From positions 27,196,439-27,260,438 of the forward strand of contig NC_090248.1 of NCBI RefSeq assembly GCF_037325665.1: a stretch of DNA of 64,000 nt, read 5' to 3'. Every line of letters starts with the position of its first letter. The stretch's first letter is position 1. Below are positions 35,644 through 48,100 of the stretch, one piece after another. Source of the stretch: Littorina saxatilis (Eukaryota > Mollusca > Gastropoda > Littorinimorpha > Littorinidae). A program made the translations under genes and the position numbers. The notes beneath the pieces are model-generated. The model saw only the letters and a program-made list of their open reading frames with translations. It did not search any database and was not told the DNA's origin.

Positions 35644-36600
35644 ATGTCGGAACTGATCGACACTCGTCGTCGCTCGGGGACTTGAGATTTAACAGCACAA
35701 TCAGAAACCACTTGAATCTTTGATATTTTGTGCATTTGTTTGGTGGAACGTGCATTTTTTCACTTAGAGAATTAATGATGATAGTCATTTCTCTTGTATG
35801 TTTTTTGAACAGTACCCATGCAGCAACCTTGTGTACTCCACTCCTTTCCTCTCAGAACAATATTTTTTTTTCTTCTTCTGAATGCTCATTTAATAGGTGT
35901 TCTACTTAGACAAGAGAACTTATAATATTTGGTGCATAATTTTATCTTTTACATTTTCTCCCCTTATGTTTATGAATCCTGTAGTTTCTGTTTGTGTGTG
36001 TCATCTTATTCTTTTCATCATTTGAGTGTATGTCTTTAAAGACAAATTGTGTTCTTCTTTCTTGTCGTTCGCCAATGCTAAACTTGGAGTACAAATTGTT
36101 CTTCTTTTAATGTTCCCGTGCCTAGGACTGTAGATTCTGCAGTTCTGACAATTGCACCAACATTCTGCACTGCATGCATATTTTCTTAACTGAATATTTG
36201 TGTGTTAAAGACGGTTACCATCGGTTTCCATATTGTTATGATTACATTATTCTCTTCCAGTTCTCGGTCATTGTGTAACTTTTAAGTTAATGTATTCGTT
36301 CATACATGATCGTTCAATTTTACCACGTGTAATCAAAACCTTTCTTTTGTTATCATAAATGTTTGTTATGGATTTAACAAAAACTCTTTTGGGTCGTGGC
36401 TTGATGTTTTTTTCTCATTGTGCACATGGATCAAAGGAAATAAGATTGTGAAACTGTTATAGTTAACTTGATGAGAATTCAGTTTGTTTTGTTACCCATA
36501 ATTGTACTGAATAATGATGCTGCATGTACCACTTTCTGATAGTAGTTAAGTTGTAATTATTGATAATAAAAAAAGGGCATTGTATTAGATTGGAAAAAAA
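35644..36600 (+). other. Likely 3' UTR of the stress-protein gene
   Basis: AT-rich, non-coding sequence after the TAG stop. The first clear polyadenylation signal is at 36,565. Confidence 0.45.
36565..36570 (+). promoter_or_regulatory. AATAAA polyadenylation signal (candidate)
   Basis: AATAAA 922 bp after the stress-protein stop. Another AATAAA near 37,190 is an alternative. Confidence 0.4.
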
Positions 36601-37442
36601 GTAATTTGTATAAAGTAAGTGTGTTAGCCCACGTGTTCATGTTTTAGCGTAAAAGAAGAAAAAATTATGCTTGTAATAATGAAAGGCCGTGAAGTTAAAG
36701 TTAACAGAATAATTGTGTGTATGCCTTCCATCATGTACATGTCAGTACAACTGTAAAAATCACGATTTTTCTCTGCAGTTTTGCCATACAAGATTTCTCA
36801 GTAGATAACGTATAGTGATAACTTGGAAGTCCTGTGTTTTCATGTTACCTGGATTCATGAGAATGAAGATGCAAATAATCATGAAATGCTTCCCCTTTCT
36901 GTTACTGAAGCTTTGCTTACAAAACTGCTGCTTTTCTGTAACCAAGAGAGATTGGGTGTCTGATTGTAAATACTTTTTTGTTTGTTTTGATAAACGTTAT
37001 TTTTGACATTTCCTGTTAGTCTACATGCTGCTAAGCATGCTTTGTCTAGTTGATTTTAGGAAGTCTTCCATGGTTAGCTTTGGTTCACAATGGAAAAATA
37101 TGTGAAAATTTAAGGGCTGTCTCCCTTTGTATGTGAAGGTCAACATCGTATGCAATTAAAAATCTACATTGGAGAAGTAAACTATGAAAAATAAATTTAA
37201 AAAAACAACATAATGTATATAAAGAATCTGATCTATCACTGCAAAGAACTTTTAATCAGATCAGAGCGCAGTTGATCTGTTAACGCATGGCTTTGGAAGC
37301 AGTTTTGAACAAGGTTACACCGCTGACGCAACCCGGTTTTGCACCGTATTTCTGTTTAATGTTTTGTTTTTATTCATTAGAGTGTTTTATACATGCACAG
37401 GGCTATACTTTGTAGAAAACTGTCATTTTTGAATAGCTTGAA
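36601..37442. other. Intergenic, AT-rich; nothing supported
   Basis: No exon or repeat recognised. May include an extended 3' UTR using the AATAAA near 37,190. Confidence 0.35.
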
Positions 37443-37809
37443 TACCCCCCGCGGGTTAGGGGGAAGAATTTACCCGATGCTCCCCAGCATGTCGTAAGAG
37501 GCGACTAATGGATTCTGTTTCTCCTTTTACCCTTGTTAAGTGTTTCTTGTATAGAATATAGTCAATGTTTGTAAAGATTTTAGTCAAGCAGTATGTAAGA
37601 AATGTTAAGTCCTTTGTACTGGAATCTTGCATTCTCCCAGTAAGGTAATATATTGTACTACGTTGCAAGCCCCTGGAGCAAATTTTTGATTAGTGCTTTT
37701 GTGAACAAGAAACAATTAACAAGTGGCTCTATCCCATCTCCCCCCCTTTCCTCGTCGCGATATAACCTTTGTGGTTGAAAACGACGTTAAACACCAAAGA
37801 AAGAAAGAT
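37443..37809 (+). mobile_element. SINE-like retroposon, AAAG-tail family (copy 2, full length)
   Basis: Same start and end words as the copy at 33,053. GAATAGCTTGAA flanks it at 37,431-37,442 and 37,810-37,821. Confidence 0.9.
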
Positions 37810-39355
37810 GAATAGCTTGAAGGACGCGTTGTTTAAGAAGTTGTCGCAAGTTTTAGCTTACCTGGTTCGGAAGGACTCTGAAAGAATCTCTTTGGTACAA
37901 CAGCAGCAGTGTTTTTATTTGCCCGTGTATGAAATGGCAACGCTGCTTGGAAATCGGTGAAACTTGATTCAGTCATGTAAATGATAACCTTATGTTACTT
38001 ATGTTATCAAGGTAACTTGGTGCCGTCAGTATTTTCTGTATTCTGTTACCGAGATTTGTCATTTGAACAGCAATACAGAGTTTTGTATAATGCGTTTTTC
38101 ATTCTTCTCTTTACAACCAACAACATTCCATCTAAGTCTCAGTGATGTCGACATCAAATCTTTGCAAAGAAAAGCAATTCATTTTAGATTTTGTTTGCTG
38201 CTGTTTTTGCTCGTACAGGAACAATGAGATTAAAGTACCTAGTCTCCACAACAGATTTTACAAATGGTGATCAACCATTCTAAGCGCCAAACTAAGATAT
38301 TATTTTCAACCCGTAATACTGAGGTTTGGGTCCAAAAGAACTTATAATTGCTAATGAAACGGTTTTATCTCCCACAATTCCGAGAGGAATGGGTCACGTG
38401 AGATAGAACGCGGGAATACGTCAATTAACGAATGGTTTTCGTCCTGTGAAGACGTGTTGGTGCACTGTCTCTCTTTGCTTTGCTTTCATTCTTCTCTAAC
38501 CTTTCTCTGTACAAGTTTTAGTTGTAGGTTAGTTGAAGTGTATTGACTATTTTGATTGTTTATCATTGTGTCAACTTGCAAGGTAAGGAAACAGTTTGGA
38601 GTTTTCGGTGTTTGTTGGTTTTTTGAACCGGGAACTTGTTGTTTCGCGTATGAATTTTATTCGTCGAAGCTAACACATGGAAATGTTAGGCGTCAGTCGG
38701 CGCGTTCATTGTTTTTGCAGGTGTGACCTACTATATTTGGGTCAGTTGGGATCGTTACTTGTTTTTGCACGTGTGAACCAAAAGAACTTATAATTGCTAA
38801 TGAAACGGATACCAGAATAAAAAAAAGAAGAAAGGTAATTTGTTGGAACGTTTGTTTTTTTAAACACAAACGTTCCAACAAATGACCTTTCTTGTTTTTA
38901 TTCTGAGTTTTGGAACGTTGGCTGTCTTTTGTTTTTGGAAACAGATACCATCCAAAGTTTTGCACTCATGTAGATATAGTCTGTGCAGATTATAACCAGA
39001 GTAATTATAACATGTTTATGATACTGTTACAAATGAAGATTTCCTGTCATATGAACAATAATGTGATTCAACAAATAAACAGTGGCAAGAACAAGAGGAA
39101 AACCTCCCTGTAATGCATCATCACAAATAGCATTAATGAATGCCAGAGTGGAAAGTGTGATACTTTGTTATTTTTGTGTTTCAAAAAGCATGTGTTAGAA
39201 AGCTCGAGATGTCCTCCAAGGTTTTGGTTGAAATAGGATTGTACTGTATTTTTTTTTTATAAGGAACAAAATTGTTTTCTCAGCCGTGTTTTTGTGCATG
39301 CATTCTCCTAATACCAAAATCAGTTGTGACTTATGCAACTTTATAGATTCACCAG
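37810..39355. other. Intergenic with a short duplicated word
   Basis: A ~30-bp block (CCAAAAGAACTTATAATTGC then TAATGAAACGG) occurs at about 38,332 and 38,778. Otherwise no gene signal. Confidence 0.5.
38813..38905. repeat. 93-bp hairpin (arms ~42 bp)
   Basis: CAGAATAAAAA then TTTGTTGGAACGTTTGT is mirrored by ACAAACGTTCCAACAAA then TTTTTATTCTG around a very short loop. Placed right after the second copy of the duplicated TTATAATTGC word. Confidence 0.75.
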
Positions 39356-39412
39356 TTTGTTTGTTTGTTTGCTTAACGCCCAGCCGACCACGAAGGGCCA
39401 TATCGGGGCGGT
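39356..39412 (-). mobile_element. 57-bp 5'-truncated SINE (CAAA-tail family)
   Basis: Only the last bases of the family (GGCTGGGCGTTAAGCAAACA on the minus strand) remain, yet AGATTCACCAG flanks it perfectly at 39,345-39,355 and 39,413-39,423, so it inserted already truncated. Confidence 0.85.
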
Positions 39413-39623
39413 AGATTCACCAGTGGCTTATTGATTGTTGCAAAGACCCTTTTGAAACATGTAATGGCGTTGTCAACGAAACAGATGTTAGTGTTGGGTT
39501 GTGAGCCTTAAACCCTTTTATTTGCACAACTAGTAGTCCAGAGCTTTGTTGGTTGTATCGATATGATCCTCCATTGCCTGTGCTGTCAGGAGTTATCCTT
39601 GTTGGAGAAGTTGTTTTCATAAA

Positions 39624-39800
39624 GTCGTTTCTGCGAGAGACGTGTTGACTTGATGCATGGATTGAAAGAGAGGAAGTGAGGATGTGTTAGTACAGTGGAA
39701 CCCCTCTTTTAAGTCGTTTCTGCGAGAGACGTGTTGACTTGATGCATGGATTGATAGAGAGGAAGTGAGGATGTGTTAGTACAGTGGAACCCCTCTTTTA
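39624..39800 (+). repeat. 89-bp tandem duplication
   Basis: GTCGTTTCTGCGAGAGACGT to CAGTGGAACCCCTCTTTTAA is repeated twice with one visible substitution, duplicating the left end of a CAGTGGAACC element. Confidence 0.85.
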
Positions 39801-39945
39801 AGATCCTCCAATTTAAGACTTCCTCCCTTTTTTCTCAGACTTTTTGTTCATAACCTCTGTAAGTTTACCCCCATTTTAAGACTCCCTCCTTTTTAAGATA
39901 CGATTTTCTCAGATTTTTAGGTCTTAAAAAGGGGGTTCCACTGTA
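39780..39945. mobile_element. CAGTGGAACC-ended MITE (copy G, both ends)
   Basis: TACAGTGGAACCCCTCTTTT at the left and AAAGGGGGTTCCACTGTA at the right. An extra left end lies at 39,691 from the tandem duplication. Confidence 0.85.
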
Positions 39946-40519
39946 CATGTTGGTGTGTTGGTGTGGATGTGTGCCTATCTTAGTGTGTTTGTGCAAATGT
40001 CTTCGTGACTTTGTGTATGTTCCTTGGTTTGCTTGTTTGTGGACGTGTGTGGCTGCCAACTAATCTAGATTTTCAAGAATTTTGTGTGTCTTCAGATGTA
40101 CCGTTATCGCAAAACAGTACCCAAGCTCGGGGAACTTTACAGACTAGCACTTTTTGTCAAATCCATGTGCATGAAATTGCGCTCATTCACATGCTCCAAA
40201 GGAAAAAAGGACACAAAATAGGCGCTAGAAAAACAGTTGTGTACAGATCGAGTTGGGTAATCTTGTTCAGAGCTTAGTCCACTTTCATTTTATCCACAGA
40301 TTGTCACATTAGTTTTTACCCTTCCCTGTCAAATATTCTGCCATTATAGAATCGTGTGCCTGCAAGGTAATGTTCATGTAAATATTGTGCAGGTGTGTTT
40401 CATTTTGCACCAGCAGAAGCTGACAATTACAGAAGTTAACGGACTCGCACAGTTGCATACACAGACATCCACCAACAAATATACAGACCAAATAAAAGTT
40501 GGATACAGTACAACTTTAT
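39946..40519. other. Intergenic; nothing supported
   Basis: Short frames without family resemblance. No repeat ends recognised. Confidence 0.4.
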
Positions 40520-40523
40520 TTAA

Positions 40524-41824
40524 AGGCACAGTAAGCCTCCCGTAAACCATCACAGATACTGTCAGGCTTTTACACACAGTACAAACACCCTTCCATTTGA
40601 ACGCTCACCAAACGGGAACATCCTAGGTGCCCTACGTAAAGAGCGAGCAATTTTTAAAGAATTAATTTTGCAGATTGTCTCGGACACTTTTTGGACCCAT
40701 CCTGAACTCGGGTCAAAAATGAGTTACTTTCCTTCGGGTTTCATTCTAAACTGGCGATAGCCGTGGACTGAAGAATGTTTTTGGACCGTGGTGCGTTTTT
40801 GCGCTAGATCTAACTTTTAAAATCTAAATAATAAATTCACAGCTTGTTACACAAACATTCTTTAATCCTAAAAGAATTCTTTTTTCACCAAGATCAGTAC
40901 AATTCGAAGTTGTAAAAATTTAAAAAAAGAAAAGCCCGGAAGCAGGGTCACGCAAGGGTCGTAGCAGACGACGGTTTATGCATATCGCCAGTTCCTCTCA
41001 ACAGTCTAAAGCCATCGCTAGAGTTCTTGTGAACCACAGCCGTTTCCCGCAGTGGGGCACTGCGGTTATGAAATTAAAAGCCCCTCCTGTTTTGGGAACC
41101 GCAGGAGCTTTCTAGTTTGCTGTTAGGTAGATTTTTGGTTCCTCTTTCCTGTCATGCTCTCTTTTTCTTCATGAATTCTTTTCTTTATTCTGCCTTCTTG
41201 CTCATTCACCTGTATTTTTTCCAAAAATCTCTTCTCTTGCCGCTTGTCTCGCGATTCATGTATAGTTTAATCTGTTGGTGTTCTGATGTAAGTCCAGCAG
41301 TAGATAGGTTAAGCCTATTTTAACATACTGGAAACTGGTAATCTTCCAGTAGGTATTAATTTAGTTTTACTAAAGCCTGCTGGGACACAAGTAATGGGTT
41401 AGTGCATTTGTAAACAGGAATCGCTTGACAAGTGGCCCCCTTCATCCCCCCATTCCTCGTCCTGATATGGCTCTGCGTAGTCGGCTGGACGTTAAGCAAC
41501 AAATAAACAAACAAACAAACAAACCACAGCCGTTTGTTTCGTGCATAAAAACGTGCTATTGCAGATAAGCTCACATCGAGTCGCATTCAAATTACTAACT
41601 GACGACTACATTGTGGAAAAGGGAAACTGGATCACACGGGTTCACAATGGCTCAGGGGTAAGATAAACCACGCAAAAATAAATTCTTTGAAAATTGTTCG
41701 CTCTTTACGGAGGGCACCTAGGATGTTCTCAAGCGGTGAGTGTTTAAATGAAAGGGTGTTTGTACTGTGTGTAAAAGCCTGACCGTATCTGTGATGGTTT
41801 ACGGGAGGCATACTAGCTGTGCCT
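40524..41824. mobile_element. 1.3-kb TTAA-target DNA element with ~170-bp inverted ends
   Basis: The left end starts AGGCACAGTAAGCCTCCCGT and the right end reads, on the minus strand, AGGCACAGCTAGTATGCCTC. Both continue inward for about 170 bp (CCATCACAGATAC, CTTTTACACACAGTACAAAC, CATCCTAGGTGCCC). TTAA flanks both sides (40,520-40,523 and 41,825-41,828), as for Kolobok or piggyBac types. No transposase is visible. A SINE is inserted inside. Confidence 0.85.
41046..41521 (+). mobile_element. SINE-like retroposon nested in the TTAA element
   Basis: Starts CCCGCAGTGGGGCACTGCGG and ends GCTGGACGTTAAGCAACAAA plus (CAAA)n. AACCACAGCCGTTT flanks it exactly (41,032-41,045 and 41,522-41,535). Its 3' half is related to the AAAG-tail family (GACAAGTGGC followed by CCC-rich sequence and GATATGGC), while its 5' head is different. 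Confidence 0.9.
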
Positions 41825-41957
41825 TTAAGGTTGAATGCAGAAAAAAGTAAAGTCAAAATCTCTGGTTGTATAAATAAACTGCCCAGAAACAAATCATAAT
41901 TTGCACCGATAAAATGTTTGATTCATGCGTAATTTTATAGTTATTAATGTCAGGCCT

Positions 41958-42331
41958 GGGGCAGGGATGTAGCTCAGTCGGTAGCGCGCTGGATTTGTAT
42001 CCAGTTGGCCGCTGTCAGCGTGAGTTCGTCCCCACGTTCGGCGAGAGATTTATTTCTCAGAGTCAACTTTGTGTGCAGACTCTCCTCGGTGTCCGAACAC
42101 CCCCGTGTGTACACGCAAGCACAAGACCAAGTGCGCACGAAAAAGATCCTGTAATCCATGTCAGAGTTCGGTGGGTTATAGAAACACGAAAATACCCAGC
42201 ATGCTTTCTCCGAAAACGGCGTATGGCTGCCTAAATGGCGGGGTAAAAAACGGTCATACACGTAAAATTCCACTCGTGCAAAAAACACGAGTGTACATGG
42301 GAGTTTCAGCCCACGAACGCAGAAGAAGAAG
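41958..42331 (+). mobile_element. tRNA-derived SINE, GAA-tail family, Thr-like head (copy 2)
   Basis: GATGTAGCTCAGTCGGTAGC head, then GCGCTGGATTTGTATCCAG anticodon-arm-like stem, the shared body and a (GAA)n tail. ATTAATGTCAGGCCT flanks it exactly (41,943-41,957 and 42,332-42,346). Confidence 0.92.
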
Positions 42332-42346
42332 ATTAATGTCAGGCCT

Positions 42347-42765
42347 TGAACTCTGCTTTACAAATAAGTATTATGTGTGTGTTTTAGTGTGTGCGCATCT
42401 AGACAACACAGAGCTGCCAGTTACTATATACAACCTATGGTAAAACCAATTAGCTTTTATTTCATTAATATGTATTGGTGTTACATCCTCTGCTAAATTT
42501 AAACAACATACACAAAATGTTCAAAACAGTATCTGCAGTGAATTTGTATAATGTACACAAATATTTTATAACCAATGCATTATGGACGGACCTTTTAAAA
42601 ATCAACAATATAAGTCAATAAATCTCAAAAACAAAAGCATAAAACAATGTCTCACACTGAAGAAACCAGCTCCCCATAATTAATATATGCACACACAGGT
42701 GGGTAATATGATATCACAGACTGAAGATACTAGCTCTTCTATTTTTGATTAACCAAGCCAAGAGA
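42347..42765. other. Intergenic; nothing supported
   Basis: AT-rich, no gene or repeat ends seen. Confidence 0.4.
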
Positions 42766-43310
42766 TAACACTAAATTGAAAGAACATAGCTTTAGACATG
42801 CTTTTTATACACAAATCTTGAAAATAAATTGAGCGCACATAGCTTTAGGAATATTTTCCTGCACACAAATCTTGATGGTAAGTTGAGTGCTTGCCCATAG
42901 CTTCAGGAGTACTTTTTTCTCACAAATCTTGACAGTAAATTGAGTGCACATATAGCTTTTAAAAGCTACTTGTCACTCACAAATCTTGGCAGTAAGGCCA
43001 AATACAAATATATGGTTGGTTTAGGGTAACCCTACCGACCCTATTTTTTCCACCCTTTTTTCATTTCTAAAAAAACTAAAAAAACTGTTGGCACATTTTG
43101 CGAACCATACCGAGACTAAGGAAGTAATCTCCTTTAAAATCGACTAATAAAAAAAATAAAAAAATAAAAATAAAACAAAAAAAGCCGACCTTCCGACCCT
43201 ATTTTTTTTGGTCACGTTACCCTAAACCAACATATATTTTTCTTTGGCCAAAACTAAGTGCACATAGCTAAATTTTGAAGTGCTTTTCACACACAGATCT
43301 TCCAAAAGCC
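42766..43310. repeat. ~60-bp minisatellite, about five diverged units, split by a MITE
   Basis: Units share GAGTGCACATAGCTTT and CACAAATCTTGACAGTAA words, near 42,780, 42,833, 42,895 and 42,947, with a fifth at about 43,250-43,310 beyond the inserted MITE. Confidence 0.75.
42996..43249. mobile_element. MITE with TTGGTTTAGGGTAAC ends
   Basis: GGTTGGTTTAGGGTAACCCT at the left and GTTACCCTAAACCAAC at the right, with outer arms GGCCAAA/TTTGGCC. The interior is A-rich and carries two GACCCTATTTTTT words. It interrupts a minisatellite. Confidence 0.75.
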
Positions 43311-43904
43311 AAGAGTAAACTTTAAACAAGGAGGTATTATAACCCCCAAGAAGGCAAAACGTATCATGAAGAAAGCAATCAATACAGATATATATATATA
43401 TACGAAATAATCTCAACCAGCACCCAAATTCAAACACTGGAAGTGCCATTTTCATTGCAAAGAACGCTGTGTTTGAAATTCATAATTATAATAATACAAT
43501 GGAAAATGAAACATGACAACCAAGCAAACAAAGGAAATCACAGACAACTGGACGCTCTGTGGGAAGAAGTTAAAATAGCATCGGGTCTGTAATGATTTTG
43601 TAATGTGTCCAGAGAAGGCGTGTTATGCTTCTCTTCTTATTCTTATTTTTTATCTTTTGACCTTCAAAAGACGGACAGCCAAGACACTTTTTGAAAGTTA
43701 AACAGAGCTTCTGGTCTACAAGAGATTTAAAAATCAAACAGACCCCACCCCTTTTTGAAAAAAAATCACCAACTGGATATAAATGCTGATATTACAGAAC
43801 AAATATTACTTGTTAAGGTTAAAAATACATAGCAAAAATCCATCTTGACATTTTGATTTGTTCATTCTTTAACTGGTTACAGCTGATGCAGTTAGGCTTA
43901 GTCT
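43311..43904 (-). other. Probable 3' UTR side of the tandem-C2 gene
   Basis: Non-coding AT-rich sequence downstream (on the minus strand) of the C2 gene stop. No strong polyadenylation signal could be singled out. Confidence 0.35.
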
Positions 43905-44828
43905 TCAGAAGACAGGGACACCTTCCATGATTCGTAGTTGACCACCAATACTGGAGGTACGACCAGCCTTGCGACAACTCACCCTCACCATCTGAAACAC
44001 ACAGTAAAACTTGTGTCAATGATACAAGCCTCATACAACCATAAGAGAAAGGGGAGAGAATTCAGGTCAATTCAAGCATAAGCATAAAACTTCAACAATA
44101 AACCAGAATTAATTGTGCAACTACACATGTTACAATACATTGTAGTGGTAGGGGAGGTTTTGACCTAAGAAAGAAGACATACGTGTACATTCGTACAACA
44201 TAGCTTCTGAACCCACGGAGGAACTGTATACACAGTGGAACTGAAAACACAGACACCCCCGAGACACTACCTGATGTAAAATTACACTGCGTACTTTTGG
44301 GGAATAAATGGCATGTCTAGCACTTTTGGCTTTAACATGAATGTAACTGTGACTGTAACATTTAGTTACATTATAAATATTCTCTCACCCCTCAATTTGA
44401 CAAAATTCTATGCTTTCATATTGTGGCATACACATTTTGACAGAAATTATGTTTGTTTTGTCATAAATTAAATGTTACCCTTCTTGTTTTTTTTTGTTTT
44501 AACAAGAATGGTCTCATTACAAAGTTTTACACACACAGTCATCTGCTTTCCCGATTAACAGGAGTAGCCTAGATGCCTCACCTTGGATCCTCTGTGTTGC
44601 TGGAAGAGGAAGTCAGGTCGTCGACTCATGGTGTGAGCCAGGCAGGCCTCTCTGAACTCCTGGGTCACCACTTGCTGCGTCAGCTTGTTCTGCATGCGTT
44701 CCGTATTTTTCTGAAAACACAATGAGAACAAAACTGCATTGCAAGTGAAGGCGATGGCACGAAAATGTGCACAGCCAGTAGCAGAGTGTGTGTGGAGGTG
44801 AAATGGGGGAGGGAGCGAGAGAGTGTGT

Positions 44829-44860
<32 letters not shown>

Positions 44861-45094
44861 ATTAAAGAGTGTGCTAGCACACATAGGATTTGTTGTAAGA
44901 ATAGTGGGAGGCAAAAATGTTGGCGAGAATGGTAAATATATTACCTATACACCAGAATCCATGTTTCTACATGTATTTGATACATCTGCCTGAATAAAAC
45001 TACACATAATTTGTAGGTGGGTCAAGCAATATAATTTATTCACACAAAAAACAACAACAGGTTTGAAGTAGCTTAGCTCAGAAGTCAACACGCG

Positions 45095-45129
<35 letters not shown>

Positions 45130-48100
45130 TATATATGAAGTCTTATATCACGCGCGTACCTCCAGACTCGGACTCAAGGCGCAGGGACCTATTTATGCCG
45201 TGTGAGATGGAATTTTTTACACAATACATCACGCATTCACATCGACCAGCAGATCGCAGCCATTTCGGCGCATATCCTACTTTTCACGGCCTATTATTCC
45301 AAGTCACACGGGTATTTTGGTGGACATTTTTTATCTATGCCTATACAATTTTGCCAGGAAAGACCCTTTTGTCAATCGTGGGATCTTTAACGTGCACACC
45401 CCAATGTAGTGTACACGAAGGGACCTCGGTTTTTCGTCTCACACACACACAGGATGTACACACCAAGTCAGCCAACTGCAGAGTATCATGGAATGTAGGC
45501 TGGGTTTCCATCATGTGCAGGTCCAGAATGGCCTGTCCCATTGAGTGGTTCTCTGACAGGATGTTGGTCTGGTCTACAATGTGGAACACCACGTACCTGT
45601 GAATGAACAATATCTATGAGTCAATCAGTACTAATAGATGGAACACATCTGCATTAAAGCATTCAGCTAGTCAAATTTGTCAAGAACGATCACCCAAGGG
45701 ATCGATCGACCAAAAGCGGTCATTATACTTATAGATAGGTGGTAGTTAATGTTATAAATTCCATTTCAAACGGCAGAAATTAATATGTAAGCGCCTAGGG
45801 CTATATCTAGATTAGGCGCATAAAAATGATCACAATAATAATAATTGTCAGTAAGTACTGGTGTCACATGACTGATGTGAACCAGTTGATTGGCTAATGG
45901 CGATGCGCTAAAACTGTTAGCGCACTCTTGGAGTGCGCTAACTTTTCCACAGAGCGTATTCTTCCGCCCTTTGCCTAAGCGAGACTGTGCTCTCATCCTC
46001 AGAATTAATTAATGACATGTAGCTTATATTCTCCACAATACCATATGACCATAAATTCCCTGCTTCTCAATTAAAGCAGAAGTGGGTTTTTTTCTGACAG
46101 ATTGCATGTGCCTGTGCCAGTGCCAGTGATCTTAAAATAGAAGCCGCTGTGTTTCATCTAATTTTCGCCGACTTGCATAGATTCTTCTCATATGCCGTGT
46201 TAGTGGCATGTAGCTTATCATCCATATTACCAAATGATGAATTAGTATACAATTCCCAGCGGCTAACAGAAAACACAAGTGTTATTCCGATAACGTATCA
46301 GCTAGGCCAGTTTGGAAGACTGACTCGATCGACTCTGTCATACGTAGCAGACTACACTGAAATACGACTGCATCAGTTCAGTAAAAACGATGGGGATATA
46401 ATACGTGTAGGGTTCAGAGCATTCTTACCGTTCATATTTAGTATCAGACTCCCCGATGAGTGAAGATACAACACGAGAAATATGCCGCATTTGTTTTGAA
46501 AATGTGCGAACCGTCGAGTCCCGCTTCGAGTCAATTCAAGGGGAGTCACTCCGCACAGTCAATCCGTCGAAGCTCGACTGGAGGTTTCGAATCGCAAATA
46601 ATGAAGAGCACAGTCCTTTCTCCGAGTTCAAATGAGGTCTCTCTGAAAGATCATCACTGTTCAGATTAACGCTACACTGGAATTTACCAACAGAAATTAA
46701 AATGCGTGTGACGAAAGCACGACACACTTGAGACACCCCACACAAAAGTAGATCTTTACTGTACACGACCTGACCACACAGTTATGCCTATTCAAATGCG
46801 CGTTGCAAAATGTGCGTTTGGAATCTTCTTTTTTCTATGGCGGTACTGACAATATCGTTATTGAAACAATCCCAGTGCACTAAGGGATTTATAGAGCAAA
46901 TCTCGAAAATAATTATTGAACTCAGCGCTATGCGCTTCGTTCAATAATGAATTTTCTCGATTTGCTCTATAAATCCCTTAGTGCACTGGGATGTCTCAAT
47001 AACTTAAATAATAATAATAAAAACGTGAATTATATTAAGAAAAAAGCTGTTCTCATTCAACTTTCAGAGTAACACTATAACCTTTTCCGCTTTGTTCCTT
47101 ACCTCAATGACAGCTCTTCAACTGCAACATCAAACTCAAATGTCTCTTCCCACTCTGGATCCAGTGTGTTCTTCTGAATCTGTAAACACAATAATGGTTA
47201 ATGTGTGATATTACCTGCTATTCAGACTTGGTCGTGTGACAAGAGTTTTCTTCCACACGAGATTACGTTGGTTGTCTAACGAAGCCGTCAGGCTGAGTTA
47301 GACATCAACTAATCGAGAGAGAGAGATTCTCAATAGATACAAGTATCCTTTTACCACAATGGTTTGTTTTTTTTAGAAATACAGAGACTGATCCTATACA
47401 CATACCTGGCTGGAATAAACAGCTCCTGCACCTGGGATGGCCAGCTTGATGAAAGGGTCAGCGGACTGGTTCCCAGACCTGGGTGAGAGTCCTCTTGCGC
47501 CATGGACAGTGACCAGCAGTGTGCTGGGCATCTGGAAGTTGACCGTCACCGACAGTTCCCCCGTCACAGACAGATCAGTCTGAAACAGATTAAAACATTC
47601 ATTCAGTTGAAAGTGATTTACTTTTCTTATTCAGTTATTGTGATACTTCCATGACATTGACATGAAGGCTCCCTCAATCCAGTAGATTTCTTACTTGGTC
47701 TTCAATCTGCCATCAAACTGACTAAAATTAGGCACACACACAAACAAATTTCAAGCTTGATTTGTCAGCAAAATTAAGAAATAGACTTCTTTCTTTTGGA
47801 AGGGTAAAAAAAAGTTATAGGGCTGGGAGAGAAAAATCCGTTGGTGTGGGAATTGTAAACATAAAAACAAATTTTCTTTGGCATTAAAAAAAAAAACAAG
47901 AAAGAACAAGAAGGGCAAAGCCCATACGACTCACATGCTTGACCTTGACATGACCTTGACCTTCAGCTAAACCTAGCAATGACATCATACACTAAGAACT
48001 GCTTTACACATTTTTCCTACCAAAATACATGTGACCTTGACCCAAGGTCAAGGTCATCCAAGGTCATGCAACACAAAGCTGTTAATTCAAGACATAGGAA

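Noticed and set aside
35407-35723. 119-aa alternative frame over the last stress-protein exon
   Set aside because: It is out of frame with the UspA signature. The annotated frame carries G-2x-G-9x-G-S and the correct phase.
41958-42030. Functional tRNA gene (Thr-like)
   Set aside because: Same reasoning: the tRNA-like part is fused to the SINE body with an exact 15-bp target duplication.
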